Shown here: positions 46,625-61,600 of the stretch, in pieces
Layout of the letters: each line of letters starts with the position of its first letter
Numbering within the stretch: position 1 is the first letter of the stretch
Assembly (NCBI GenBank): GCA_903919125.1
Contig: CAIXGS010000005.1
Coordinates: 62,001-126,000 of the forward strand
Length of the DNA stretch: 64,000 bases
Direction: 5' to 3'
Source: an uncultured Spartobacteria bacterium
GTDB taxonomy: Bacteria > Verrucomicrobiota > Verrucomicrobiia > Chthoniobacterales > Chthoniobacteraceae
The notes under the pieces: model-generated
What the model was told of the DNA's origin: nothing
What the model saw: only the letters and a program-made list of their open reading frames with translations
Databases searched by the model: none
Position numbers and translations under genes: made by a program

Positions 46625-49600
46625 ATGAAGCAAACGCTTAAAGGCATCTCGAAAAGCCAGTGTGATTTCTCTAGAGAGGAGAAATTTGTCCCCCAACCAA
46701 ACTTTGGGTGGCCCTTTCGTCTACTGGCGTTTCTGATTGCTTTTGCGGTGTTTTTTCAAGGGCCAGTGCTAGTCGCGGCAACCATTACATGGGACCCTTT
46801 TAAGTTATACAGTTCTGGTAGTTTGGGCGTTTCTTCCGGTGGTACGTACGGCGGAACGTTTAGCACTCTCTCAAGCGGCCACTGGTTGGCGAGCGGAAGC
46901 CTCGGATCTACGCTAGTTCCGGGTAGCTCTGATATCGTGATTCTGAATTTGGGTTCAGCAAATTATTCCATTAGTTTGAGTGGCACCATCGCGTCCATCG
47001 CGGGAGGAACAGTAAGCGCCGGCACGGGCTTGGCGGGGACGACTATTTCGTTTGCTGGCTCTGGCACGCTCGCGATCGGGGGCACGGGCTTCACTGTCAA
47101 CGCGGGAACGTTATCATTAGGAGCTCCTGTCTTGGTACGGTTGCTTGCTAGCCAGACTTGGTCGGTTTCGACAGGGTCGCAAATGGTTGTCGCCGGTACG
47201 ATTACGGGCACTGGATTCGATCTTACCAAAAGTGGCGGTGGTATTTTAACTCTATCGGGTAGCGGCGGCTACACCGGTTCAACCTACATCACTGCTGGCA
47301 CGTTGAACGCTGGAACGGGTTCCCTCGCAAATACGGGCACCATCGTCCTGAGCGGCGGTTCGCTGAGTGCCGTGGATGTGAAAAGCGGGGCGCTGTTCAC
47401 GGGCAGTGTGGGCACGACGGCAAGTTTTTCGAGTACGGCGCTGACCCTTGGCACGGTGGCGGAGTTCGGTTCGCTGACTTTTAGCGGAACGTCTGGGACG
47501 GTTGTTTTGGGGGGCTTGTCTGGCACTGGATTGACAACATTTGCTAGCAGTGGCTCGATTTCGAGCGGGTCGATTACGGGCGGCACAGTGAGCGTGGCGA
47601 GCAATTTGAGCTCTAACGTCTCGGGCGGCTCGGTGACGGTGGGCGGCATTTTCACGGGAGGCACCGTCAGTGGCGGTTCGCTAAACCTAACTGGCAGTGG
47701 TTCTTCGAGTATTTCGACGTTGTCCGGAGGAACCATCGCAAATTCCGGGACATTGCAGATTACGACGGGCACTTACGCGGGTGGACTCAGTGGAACCGGG
47801 TCGCTGATGAAAGTGGGAGCCACTCAATTGACCTTAAGCGGTGCCAATTCGTACACCGGTTCAACCTACATCACTGCTGGCACGTTGAACGCTGGAACGG
47901 GTTCCCTCGCAAATACTGGCACCATCGTGCTGAGCGGCGGTTCGCTGAGTGCCGCGGATGTGAAAAGCGGGGCGCTGTTCACGGGCAGTGTGGGCACGAC
48001 GGCAAGTTTTTCGAGTGCGGCGCTGACCCTCGGCACGGTGGCTGAGTTCGGTTCGCTGACGTTTAGTGGAACGTCTGGTATGGTTGTTTTGGGCAGCTTG
48101 TCCGGGACCGGGGTAACGACCTTTGCCAGCAGCGGCTCGATTTCCAGTGGCAGCATCACGGGCGGCACCGTCAGTGTTGCGAGCAATTTGAGCTCAAACG
48201 TCTCCGGTGGCTCAGTGACGGTGGGCGGCACTTTCACTTCCACGGTGATGAGCGGCGGGACGGTCACCGTAGCTGGGTTGACGAACGAAGCGCTTTTGAG
48301 CGGCGGCAGCCTCATTGCGAACGGCGGCGGCACGCTGACAACGATGACGGCCGGGGCTCTCACCGTGGGCAGTCTCGCGACCCTGGCTCTCGGGACAGTC
48401 ACCGGCGGGTCAATTGCTGACAATGGTGCGCTTTCCATCTCCGCTGGCACGCTGACTGGGGTGCTGAGTGGCACTGGAGCTTTATCGAAAGTCGGTACGG
48501 ATGTGCTCAATTTGAACGTTGCCAACACGTTTAGTGGCTCTATCACTGTCGCGGCCGGAACGTTGACGGGCGTTTCAGGCGCGTTTTCAAGCGTCTCGTC
48601 CATCACGCTCAACGCCGGTTCATTGAGTGCCGCTAATTTTGGCTCATCCACGGCGTTTACTCTCGCTTCTGGGGCGCGTGGGTTTGTTTCGAGTGCAACC
48701 TCTCTTGGCGCCGTGGCGAATGCTGGAAGCCTCAATTTCACGGTGGCAAGTGGGCTTGTTTCTCTCGCCAGCCTTTCGGGTGACGGAACGACCAACTTCA
48801 CAGGGGCGACTTCCACTGGCTCGATTTCCAGCGGCAGCATCTCCGCCGGCACGGTGACTGCGACGGGTTCCCTGATTGCAAACGTCTCTGGCGGCTCGGT
48901 GACGGTCGGCGGCATTTTCACGGGCGGCACAGTCAGCGGCGGTTCGCTAAACCTGACTGGCAGCGGTTCTTCGAGTATTACCACGTTATCCGGAGGCACT
49001 ATCGCAAATTCCGGGACATTGCAGGTTTCTTCGGGCACTTACGCAGGTGGACTCAGCGGAACGGGGTCGTTGATGAAAGTGGGAGCCGCTCAGTTGACGT
49101 TAAGCAGCGCCAATACGTACACCGGGTCAACCTATATCACGGCGGGCACGTTGAGCGCTGTGTCTGGCGCTCTGGCGAATACGGGCACCATCGTCCTGAG
49201 CGGCGGCTCACTGGTTGCTGTGGATGTGAAAAGTGGGGCGCTGTTCGCGGGCAGTGTGGGAACGACGGCAAGTTTTTCGAGCACGACGCTGACCCTCGGC
49301 ACGGTGGCGGAGTTCGGTTCGCTGACGTTTAGCGGAACGTCCGGGACCGTTGTTTTGGGGAGCTTATCCGGAACTGGATTAACAACATTTGCCAGTAGCG
49401 GCTCGATTTCCAGTGGCAGCATCACGGGCGGCACCGTCAGTGTGGCGAGCAATTTGAGCTCAAACGTCTCCGGTGGCTCGGTGACGGTGGGCGGCACTTT
49501 CACTTCCACGGTGATGAGCGGCGGGACGGTCACCGTAGCTGGGTTGACTAACGAAGCGCTGCTGAGCGGTGGCAGCCTCATTGCGAACGGTGGCGGCACA

Positions 49601-52600
49601 CTGACCACCATGACGGCCGGGGTACTTACCGTGGGCAGTCTCGGGAATCTGACTCTCGGAACAGTCACTGGCGGGGCGATAGCTGACAACGGTTCGCTCT
49701 CAATCTCCGCAGGCACGTTGACGGGGGTGCTGAGTGGCACCGGTACGTTCACTAAAACTGGGAACGCGAGTACGCTCACGTTGTCTAACGTGGCTAATAC
49801 CTTTTCCGGAACTCTGAATGTCGCTGGAGGGACTCTGTCTGCATTATCTTCTCTTAACGCGTTGCAGTCCGTAAGCGTGGTGAATGTGAACGCCGGTTCA
49901 TTCAATGCGATTTCTTTACCTTCTACTACTTTGTTAAATGTTGGCACTGGGGCGACTGCTAGCTTTTCTACCAATAGTCTTACGTTGGGCACGCTTTCAT
50001 CCTATGGTTCAATCTCCGCGAGTGGTGCCGTGATAAACATAGGTTCCTTTAACTCTTACGGTTCAACTTATTTTTCTGGCTCCACAGCAGCTGTTACCAT
50101 TGGTTCTCTTACTGGTACCGGCAGTATCGGATCGAATGGTAGTGGAGCATTCATTTTGTCTTCTGGAGCGATTACTCAGACGACGCTCAATCTTCCTTAT
50201 TCCAGCCTTACTGCCAATATTTCCGGTGGAAGCGTTTCAGTGAAATCGCTCTCTTCGCCCAATCAGACTATAAGCGGTGGATCAATTTATCTGACTGGTT
50301 CGGGAATTTCCACCTTGGGAACCTTGAGTGGCGGGACATTTTCACTGGTTAGTGGAGCCACTTTGCAGGTGAGCTCGGGAAATTACTCCGATCTCGGCGG
50401 GATTCGCGGGGCTGGAGCTTTGAGTAAAACGGGTTCGGGTTCTTTAATTCTGGGCTCTGTGAATGCGTACACTGGGGCAACATCCATCAGTGGCACGTTG
50501 CAGGCCACTGTGGCGGGAGCGCTGGGGGCGACAAGTTCTATTACGCTAAATGGTGGTAGCATCCTATCTGCCGTGGATTTGGGGACGGCTTCCCCTTCGT
50601 TGACGATCGGAGCTGCAGCCGTCGCTACCATATCCGGCACGAACGCTCTTTCTCTGCAAGGCGTCACCAATACGGGAAGTTTGTCCTTCAGCGGCACCAG
50701 CGGGACGGTTTCCTTAAGTTCGTTGAGCGGTGCGGCTGGGATCACCACATTCTCAAGTGCCGCAGCCGTCAGTGGGAGCATCAACTCCGGTACCGTGAGC
50801 GTCGCTGGAGCGCTCAGCAGTAATGTTGTTGCCGGTGGTAGCGTGTCGGTGGACGGTTACTTTACGGGGGGGACAGTGAGCGGCGGTTCGCTCAGCTTAT
50901 TAAGTGGCGGGAGCGTCACAACGCTCAATGGTGGAACCGTTCAGGGCCTTGGGGCCGGCACCTTGACCGTCAGCTTGAGCACGGGCACCTCCGCAACATT
51001 GCTCGCCGGTTCGCTGTCGTTGTTAAAAATTGGTGCGGGTACGCTGACATTAGGCAGAGCGAGTACGTTTACTGGCGACACTACCCTGAATGCTGGCGTT
51101 TTGAGCCTTAATAATGCCGCTGCCCTTGGCTCTGGCACTTTAATTATTGCTGGTGGCTCTTTAAACAACACTTCCGGTGGCCTCATCACCTTGAACAACA
51201 ACGTTCAAACCTGGTCGAGTGACATAAACTTCCTCGGCGGTAATCCTTTAAACTTGGGCTCCGGCTCCGTCACCGTATCCGCCGACCGAACCGTGACAGT
51301 GAACGCGAGCACGCTGACTGTGGGCGGCAGTATATCTGCTCTCGGGGCCACTCTGACGAAGGCTGGCTCGGGCGCGCTGGTGCTCTCAGGCACCAATACC
51401 TTCGGCGGAGTCTCCATGACCGCGGGATCATTGCTTTTACAGAGTCAGAATGCGTTGTCCGGCGGTTCTCTTTCTTTGACTGGAGGCACTCTGGACTTGG
51501 GTGGCTTTGTTCAGTCTATCACTAGCGGTAGTTTTATTTCCGGTAAGATTTTGAACGGAACCATTTCCAGCAGCAGTGTTCTCACGGTTAGCAGTTTTGA
51601 TATTGGCGTCAGATTGACTGGGACTGGGTCTCTCTTGAAACAAGGCTCAGGCACGGTAACCATCACTGGTGTGGGTAACGATTATAGCGGAGATACCAAT
51701 CTGAATGGAGGAACCCTGATCCTCAATAGCGACACTGCCTTGGGCACAGGGACTTTGAACGTGAATGGTGGTTCGCTTGGAGTCTCCACCGCAGGCTTGG
51801 TGACGCTCTCTTCAAACCCCCAAACTTGGGCCAACGACTTCTCGTTCTTTGGTCCCGGAACTCTCGCTGCCGGTAGCGGTGCAGTCACGATGACGGCAAG
51901 TCGGACGGTGAATGTCGCTTCCGGATCGCTGAATGTGGGCGGCGTGATTGGCGATGGTGGAAACGCCTTTAACTTGGTCAAATCAGGTTCCGGTATGTTG
52001 GTCTTAGGCGCGGCCAATACGTTCTCCGGCGACTTTATATTGAATACAGGTTCGGTAAACACGACGGCGATCGGCGCTTTGGGCGCGGGCAACGTGACGG
52101 TTACGGGTGGGAGGCTGAATCTTCAAAATACATCTCAAGATGTTTCCGGAATTATATCTGTATCAGGTGGCTACGTAAGCGGTGGGACCATCAATCTTTC
52201 CGGCGCTGGCCTTGCATTGAGTGGCGGTAACATCTCCGCAGATCTCGCAGGATCGGGTGGTTTCACGAGTTCGGGCACCGGACAGATTGCGGTTCTCGCA
52301 GGGAACAATACTTTCGGTGGTGACGCACTTCTTACCGCTGGCACCCTCGCTTTAAATCATGCCAATGCACTTAGTCTAAGTCGTTTCACTATCAGTGGCG
52401 GCTCCTTGGATAACACCAGCGGCGGCGCTCTCACGATGTCCAACGATCGCTCCCAAATCTGGGCGGGTTCCTTCGGGTTCGTCGGAACGAACAATCTTAC
52501 CTTCGAGCAGTCTATTACTCTTCAAAAGGACATCACTTTGAATGTCAGTGCTGGGAAGTTGACCGAAGGCGGCGCGATTTCGGGGACCTACAATCTCACC

Positions 52601-55600
52601 AAAGCCGGTAATGGCACCCTCGAGTTCACTGGGTCGAGTACCGGATTTTCGGGTGGCGTATCTGTTCTCGCTGGAACTCTCCTACTGAGCGCCGCCGATA
52701 CCCTACCCGGCATCAGCTCTCTCTCCTTGAGTGGTGGAAGCATCGACTTGGGCGGAGGTTCGCAGTCCTTCAGCTCTTTGACCCTGCAGGGGGGATATCT
52801 TGGCAATGGAACCTTGACCGCGAGCGGCACCATTTATCTGAATGCGGGTGAATTGGCCGCCGTCACCGGTGGAAGCGCTTCCTTATTGAAAGCTGGGTCA
52901 GGCACCGCAACCCTTTCGCAAGCCAACGCCTATACCGGCGGCACTAACATTTCAGCAGGCACACTTTATCTGGGAGATAATTCAGCATTGGGTAATGGTT
53001 CACTGACCCTTAGTGGCGGAAGTCTGGGCGTGAAAACCGGTTCATCCATCGCTCTCACTGGGGTTGACCAAAAAGTCTGGTCCAGCAACTTCTCTTTCTT
53101 CGGCGGCACTCTGGACGCTGGGACCGGCGCCGTTTCTATGACGCAAAGCGTCTCTGTGAACGTCAACTCTGGCTCGCTACTTGAAGGTGGCGCGATTTCG
53201 GGCACCTCTGCAGCGTTCGGTCTCACGAAAACTGGTAGCGGAACTCTGCAGCTCAGCGGCGCGAACACCTATACGGGAGCAACCGCGGTCAATGGCGGAC
53301 TTCTTTTCGTTCCAACGGGATCCGGCGGCAACACGTCTTCCGTCTCAATAGGCTCCGCCGGTTCCGCTCTCTTTGCCGATACTGGCCTAACCATTTCGGT
53401 TCCTTACGTAAACAACGGGAGCCTCACTTTTTCGGGCAACTCAGGCACTATCGCCCTCGGTAGTCTTACTGGCTCTGGAACTACAAATTTTGGTTGGGAT
53501 GCCATTATCACCAGCAGCATCAGTGGAGGGCGGGTCACGGTTGCAAATGCGCTGACGGCGAACATTTCAGCTGGAACCGTCCGAGCCGCGGTCATTACGG
53601 CTGGCACCATGAGTGGTGGATCGCTCACCCTGACCGATATCGCTCAGACTTCTAGTATCACAAATCTCTCAGGAGGCACTTATCTTCAAAATGACGGAAT
53701 ATTGTCTCTGTTTAGCGGTACCTTTCCAGGAGTTGTTGCCGGGAATGGAGTTATCAATAAGTCTGGCTCGCTAAACACCCTTAGTCTCTCGGGTGCCAAT
53801 ACATTTACGGGGCTAATGGATGTTCAGGAGGGGACTCTCAGTGCCCGACAATTTGGTAGTACTGCAACATTATTCGTTGGTACCAGTGCCACCGCAACTA
53901 TCACCGGCACTTCGCCGAGTTTGGGGCCGGTATTGAATGACGGTTCCTTGACCTTCAGCGCGCTTACTGGGACAGCCTCCTTGGGTTGGTTAGCTGGACT
54001 TAATACCTCTGGTGGTACTACTACTTTCTTAAGTAACGGCAGTATTGCGGGTGGCTTTTCAGGAGGTATTCTCCGGGCAGCGGGAGATTTGCTGCTACAG
54101 GGTAACATCAGTGATGGCACGATCTCTGCGGGTGCGATCGCGAGTGGCTTGGCAAACGGGATGACTGTCAGCGGCGGTTCTTTGAACGTAAGCGGGTTGA
54201 TCAGTCTTTCGCAGATCACCGGCGGGGTGGTGACTCAGACTGGGGCCGATGCTAGGGCTGTTACTTTGAACTTTATGTCTGGCGGCACCCTGATTACGAC
54301 AGGGAAGTTAACGGTTAGGAATGGGGGCGCTTTTGATGATATTATCGGTGGCTCAATTTTTGTGGGGCAGGAGGCCAGCTTGGGCCAGATAACCGGCGGT
54401 ACATTTACGATCAATGGAGCAGCGACTATTGGTCGTGTTGACGGAGGTAACTTTGACTTTCGCGGGGCTACAGAGATTAATAGGTTAAACGGAGGCAGCA
54501 TTTTGCTGAATGGCGCGGTGAGCGTGATTTCAGGAACCTACACGGGAGCTAACGGAATCATTAGCGGTACTTCGGATTTTCTCAAATCGCAGTCCAATGC
54601 CGCGGGTTCCACGTCTTTGCCGGTTGCTGACCTTCCCTACTTAATCATGCCTGGCAGCCTTACCTTAACGGGTCATCGGACTGGACAAACGAGTGATTTC
54701 GTCAATCTCCCTAGCCTGCCGATTGCCAATTTAACTGCCCCAGCGGGAGTTATTGTGGCTCCCGGTTCTGCTGTGCTATCTGGGGCCGCGTATACAAGAA
54801 CCGACACAGGTTGGCAGATTGCACGTGCTGACGAAACGTTATCGTTAAGCGGGGTCAATACTTACACAGGGGCAACATTTTTGCATGGTGGCAATTTAAT
54901 TTTAGCTGAAAACGCGATTAACTCCACCAGCAGTATCACGGTGGATGGTGGAGGTAGTGCTTCGTTTTTTTATCTAACAGATGGTCAGCCCATCACGGTC
55001 ATTAATGGAACCACTTTTTATGGTTCTGTTAGAACGAATTATACGAGAATGGTAATGGGAGGAAGCTTGACTGCCGTGAACGTGAGTCCCAGTGGCAACA
55101 CGTCGTTGACGGTCGGAACGTATGGGGTCGCGACATTCACTGGTAGTAATCTGTCGTTTCAAAACATTCAGAATGATGCTCCTTCCTCCTATCAAATAAG
55201 TACAACAAGACAGGACAGCGCGGTTTTGCTGGCGCAATCAGGGCTTTATTTCCCTAATATAGACTCGCAAGGAACCATCTCGATAGGGAATTTGACTGGA
55301 ACTGGTTACACGTACATTGAGTCCAACTTGTCCGGAGGGACTATTTCTATCTCCGGCGATGGTCTCAACGCAGGCTTGGGAGTGGGCTTGGTGGTGAGAG
55401 GGACGATTTACTCGGATATTGCGTCTGGGCATATTAGTGCGGGCGCTATTCGCAACCGTAACATTACAGGCGGCAATATTATCGCTGGTGGTGTCAATGT
55501 ATCTGGGTCATTCACCGGTGGTTCACTGACAGTTGGCGGAACTTCGACTTTTGGTTCGGTGACATTTTTGAGTGACGCTAGTTTGAACCTCAATGGACAG

Positions 55601-58600
55601 ACTGAGATCGGTTCCTATGTGGGTAACAACACTCCCACGCAGTCGCTGAACATCAACTCATCGGCTACTATAGGGCAAATTAATGGAGGTTTCAATTTAA
55701 CAGGCGTCCTTACGACCTCATCCGGGACCCTTTCCGGCTTAAATTTAGACAGTGGCAATAATAGCGGCGGAGTAGTCAAAGTTGGCACCTACACGACTTT
55801 AATTCTCAGCGGCACTAATAATTACGGTTCTACCACACTGAGCGGAGGCACCCTTCAATTGGCTAGCAGCACTGGACTTGGAAAGAGTGCGCTCAATCTG
55901 AACTCTGGGGTAACCTTGGGAAATACCAGTGGCGGTCCGCTTACATTTGCGATGCCGCAGTCTTGGAATGGAGATTTTACTTTTGCGGGACCGGACAGTT
56001 TAACGTTTTCCAGCGGCTCGGTGACTCTGGCCTCCAGTAGTACCATTACGGTAACTGCTGGGAGCTTTACTGAGGGCGGGGCGATTATTGGCGGCAGTGC
56101 GGGTCTCACAAAAAAAGGTAATGGTACTTTGGTGCTCAGCGGTCTTGGTAGCTTCAGCGGCGGCTTCACCGTAAGCGGCGGCAGCGTCAACGCGACACTC
56201 AGTAATGCTCTAGGGAGTGGAACCATCACAGTGGATTCCTCTAGTACGCTTAATCTTGGCAGCACCGCTCAGTCCGCATCTGGTTTTGTGCTCGGGGGAT
56301 CGTTTTCTAGCGGCAACGTGTTCGGGGGAACAATCGCGGCAGACAACTTCACGATTTTCAGCGGCCTAATGAATTCAAAATTGAGCGATGGACCGAGTGG
56401 TCCCGGCAGTCTGACGAAGTCTGGAACCGATACGGCTGTCCTATCTGGCTCGATTAGTTACACGGGACAGACGGCGGTGAGCGGAGGAAGTCTGGAGTTT
56501 AGTCAGACTGGGTTGGCGTTGTCGGGTGGCGTGGTGAACGATGCTCAACTTAGATTTTCCGCTACGAGTGGCACGGTGTCTCTTTCGAGTCTGAGCGGCG
56601 CGGGAACGACGCAATTTTCTAAGGATGGCCAAATCGGTGTATTAGCCGGCGGCACTGTTTCGACGGTGGGCACATTGTTTGTGACCTCAGGCTCCTTCTC
56701 GGGAAGTTTGCTGGGTGCCACTTCTTTAGAAAAGGTCGGTAGCGGTTCGCTCCTCACGCTCAGTGGTACGAGCGCGAACACGGGTTCGACAAAAGTGAGC
56801 TCGGGCACGTTGCGAAGCACCGTTTCAGGGGCGCTTTCGGCAACGAGTTCTCTTTCGGTGCTCGGCGGTTTGCTGGATGTGGTGGATTACAATCCGAATA
56901 TCACGCTGAGCGTTGGCACTTTGGGCGCCGCGCAGATTACCGGGAATAGCTTGACGCTCAACGGCGGTGCAAACAATGCGGGCAGCCTGAACTTCACGGC
57001 GACCAGCGGGACCTTAAGTTTGGGTAGCCTCAATGGAGCTGGAGCGACGTATTTTGCGGGCAACGCAACCATAGGCGGCAGCATCAGTCAGGGCATCGTG
57101 CGTGCTGCAGACTCCGCGACTCTGTACGCGACGGTCGCAGGGGGGAGCGTTACTACGGGAGCGCTCAACAGTACGACCTTATACGGCGGCACGATCACTT
57201 TGAATGCTGGAACGTCATTAATTAATACTTTCAGCGGCGGCGCAACCTTGACGATCGGCAGCCTTGCGTACCTTCAGGTCTACAACGGTTCTTTGAGCGG
57301 CATCTCTGGTGGTGGCACCGTGGTGAAAGTGGGAAGTTCTGACAGCCTCACTTTCAATGCGTCAAATCTCTTTACCGGCACTATGAGTGTGGCTGCGGGG
57401 ACACTCGTTGCGGATAGTTTTGGGACTTCGGCACTACTCAATGTCGGCACCTACGGGTTTGCGAATATTTCTGGTACGTCGAACATCAGTCTCGGAGCAG
57501 TGCTCAACGCCGGTTCGTTACTTTTCAGCGGCACCGCCGGCGCGGTGACGCTCGCCTCACTCAATGGCATTGGCACCACGACCTTCCTAAGTAACGGCTC
57601 GATCACAGCCGGACTGAGTGAGGGGAATGTGTTCGTGGCGGGCACACTCACCTTGGGGGGCGCCTTCTCGGGAGGAAACCTTACGACAAACCAATTGGTG
57701 GCTGCTTCGATCACCGGTGGTTCGTTGATTCTCTCTGGGCCTGGAACATCACAAATCGGACTGATTAGCGGAGGGACGCTCACGAATAATGCGACTTTGC
57801 AGATTAATTCCGGGACCATTACCAACGAGGTTGGTGGTTCTGGGATTTTACTAAAAATGGGCACATCTGAAGTCCTGAGCGTTCTTCAGGGTAAACTGCC
57901 TCAGATCGGAGGCGTCAGCGTTTTAGAGGGGACGTTAAATGCGGTGGATTTCGGGACATTGACCGCTACCAATTTGGTCGTGGGTTCCTTGGGAATTGGA
58001 GTGATTTCTGGAACAGGGATTTCGATCGGCAACGTCTCGAATGTTGGCAGCCTCACGTTCAGCGGCGGGACGGTTTCGCTCACAAGCTTGAGTGGGAACG
58101 GCGTCACCACGTTTGCAAATGAAGCGGCGATTTCTGGCACGCTCTCGGGAGGGACGATCACCGTGGCGGGAGTCTTCTCCGCAGGGGTGTTGAGCGGCGG
58201 GTCGCTGACGTTATTGTCGAATGGCACGATCGGTTTGCTTAACGGTGGTTCCTTGAGCAGCGACAGTGCGCTGGTGGTGACGGGTACCGGCGGGGCGGCG
58301 CTCGCGGCGGGTACTGGCGGGACGGTGTTGCAGGGGGCGCTTTCGTTGGAAAAGCGTGGAAGTGGAACGGTCAGCTTGGCTGCGGTCAACACGTACACTG
58401 GCGGGACGACGCTCACCGCTGGGACCTTGAACCTTAATAATGCGGCGGCCTTGGGTGGCGGCTCCTTCACGATTGCAGGCGGCGCGTTGGACAATACGAG
58501 TGGCGCAGCAGTGACCTTGAACGATCACTCGGAGACATGGGGCGGTAATTTCAGGTTCCGAGGAACCAGTGATCTCAACCTTGGATCAGGGACATTTACC

Positions 58601-61600
58601 TTGGCTGGCCTCCAGATTCTGACCGTGGAGGCAGGAACCTTGACGGTCGCTGGTGTCATTAGCGGCGGAAGCGATGGTTTTACCAAGGAAGGGAATGGTG
58701 CGCTAGTGCTGTCAGGCTCGGTTGCTTTCACTGGTGGAACCACCGTCAACGGCGGGATGCTATTACTCGGTGGCAGCAGCGCCTTGGCGGGCGCGGCACT
58801 TCGGGTGAGCGCGGGGAGCGTCGATCTGGGAGGAAATACTCAGGCAGTGGGCAACGTGAGTTTGCTGGCCGGTGGTTACATTGGGAACGGTACACTTGCG
58901 AGCAGTGGCTCGGTGAGTGTTGATTCTGGGGTGATTGCAGCGGTTATTTCCGGCTCCAGTGTGGTGACGAAGTCTAACGCAGGTTCTGCCACCTTGAGCA
59001 TCGCCAACTATTACACCGGGGGGACGGTCATCAATGGTGGCACTTTGAATATCAATGACGCTCTCGCCATCGGTACTGGTACGCTGAGTATCGCGAACGG
59101 CGGCCTGGGGACGACGGTAGCCGCTGGGATCACCCTCAGCACCAATAACGCTCAAATCTGGGCCGGAAGCTTCTCGTTTTCTGGCTACACATTAGACATG
59201 GGAACTGGGGGAATTACCATGACGGGCAACCCTGTGATTACCGTGAATTCAGGTTCTTTGCTGGAAGGGGGGGCGATCAATGGTGGCACCTCTAGCCTGA
59301 CGAAAGCTGGGAATGGAACGTTGCTGTTATCTGGAAGCAACAGCTTTACGGGCGGAACGAATGTGAATGGTGGCACGTTGTTACTCAAGGGAACCAACGC
59401 GCTTGCTGGTGGAGCCCTGACGGTGAGCTCTGGGAGCATCGACTTGGATGGCAGTACTCAGTTGGTGGGTGATGTTAGGCTGTCGGCGGGTGGCTATATT
59501 GGGAACGGTACCATCTCGAGTTCTGGGTCCGTGAGTCTTGATGCGGGAGTGATCGCGGCGGTGATTGGTGGCACGGGATTCGTGACTAAGTCGAACGTCG
59601 GGACTGTGACATTGAACCAAGCGAACACCTATAGCGGTGGGACTTTCCTGAAAGGCGGCACCTTGGACATCGGGATCAATGCAGCTATCGGTAGCGGGTC
59701 CTTGTACATCGACGGGGGAAATCTCTCGGCAATAGGTGGTTCTTTCACCTTGAACAACGCGCAGGTTTGGAAGACTGACTTTAGTTTTAGCGGTATCTCG
59801 CTCAATATGGGCACCGGCGCGGTGACCGTGACGGATAATCGCACACTCAAGGTGGCTTCAGGGACGTTGACCATCGGCGGGAACATTAGCGGTGGGACCT
59901 ATAGCCTGACGAAAACAGGGAATGGAACGTTGCTGCTTGGTGGAAGCAACACTTTTGGTGGTGGCCTGAGCGTTTCAGCTGGAACTTTAGCGCTGGGCAG
60001 TTCTGCGAAGTTGACGACAGTGAGTTCTTTGACTGCGTCGGGTGGGGTGTTTGACTTGGGCGCTGGCAGCCTTACGTTTTCGCAAGTTGATTTAACTGGT
60101 GGAACAATTGCCAATGGCACGGTGACCTCCTTGACGGACTACGCGCTCCAAAGCGGGAGTGTGTCAGCGGTTCTTGTGGGAACGAACGCTTTGCTGAAGA
60201 GCGGCGCGGGCCGTTTGACCTTGTCGGGTGTGAACACGTATAGCGGTGCAACTAGCGTCAGCGGGGGGATGTTGGTCGTGACGAGCGCTGGTGCGCTTGC
60301 GAACACGAGCGGTATCGGCGTCACCGGTGGTTCGCTGGACGCCGTGGATTACAACGGCGGCGTTTTGCTGAACGTAGGGGCGGCTGGTATGGCGAGTTTC
60401 TCGGGCGCTGGGCTCTCAGTCGGGACCATTTACAGTGACGGCTCGCTGAATTTCCGAGCTGTAACAGGAAGTATCACTGTCGGTACTTTATCGGGCAGTG
60501 GCGCGACGACCTTTGCGAGCAATGCCAATTTGAGTGCTGCGTTTCAAGTCGGCCAGTTGGTGGTTGGTGGCACTTTGAATGCGGATATCACCTCTGGCAG
60601 TGTGACTGCAGGGGTGCTTTTTGGCGGAACGGTTGGCGGCGGTGTAATCACCACCACCGATGCAGCGGCTTCTTCCAATGTGACAAATCTCAACGGCGGC
60701 ACGTTTGTGCTCGGGGGCAGTCTACTGGTGACTTCGGGAACTTACTCGGGTGGCGGCTTCAGTGGGACGGGAGCCCTCGTAAAAATTGGGAGCGGCACTA
60801 CTTTGAAGATAGATTCGCCTGCCAATCACACCAACCCCACAACGATCGCAGCAGGAACATTGTTGGTCACAAACTCCGGATCTTTTGCCGCTGTCCAGAA
60901 TGAAGGTGCCATCGAATTCCGGGCAACGGCTACGTTGGCCAGTCTGAGCGGTGCTGGGGCAACTAGCTTTGACGGAGCAACGGCGAGCGTCGGGACTCTG
61001 AATGGCAACTCGGTCACAGGCAGCGCTGTTCTCTCGGTATCTTCTGGGACGCATAATTCTGGGGTGATTGGCGGCTCCATAGCGCTTGTGAAGACTGGCA
61101 ACGGGGCGTTAACGCTGGGGACGGCGGACTCCTACACCGGTGGGACGACACTCGTGGCAGGCACGTTGACGGTGAACAATGCTGGCGCGTTGGGGAGTGG
61201 GAGTCTGCGAATAGAGGGCGGTTCTTTGGCGACGAGCGCGGGTTCTGTCATGTTGAGCAGCAACATTGCTCAAGTGTGGGCGGGAAGTTTTGGTTTCTCA
61301 GGCGGCACTTTGGACATGGGCACAGGGGCCGTCACGCTTAGCGGAAGTCAGTCGCTCACCATTTCGTCTGGTGTGTTCATCGAGCGTGGAGCCATCTCGG
61401 GCGCATTTGGGCTCACGAAGTTGGGTGCCGGTAATTTGGTGCTGGCAGGGGCTAATACTTTCACTGGAGGGGTGAATGTGACTGCTGGAACGCTAACTCT
61501 TCTGGGCTCCGGCGGGTTTGGGACTGGCAATCTCACCCTTGGATCTAATGCTACTCTCGACATCACGAATTCCCCATTAACCCTGCAGAACGTTATCATC

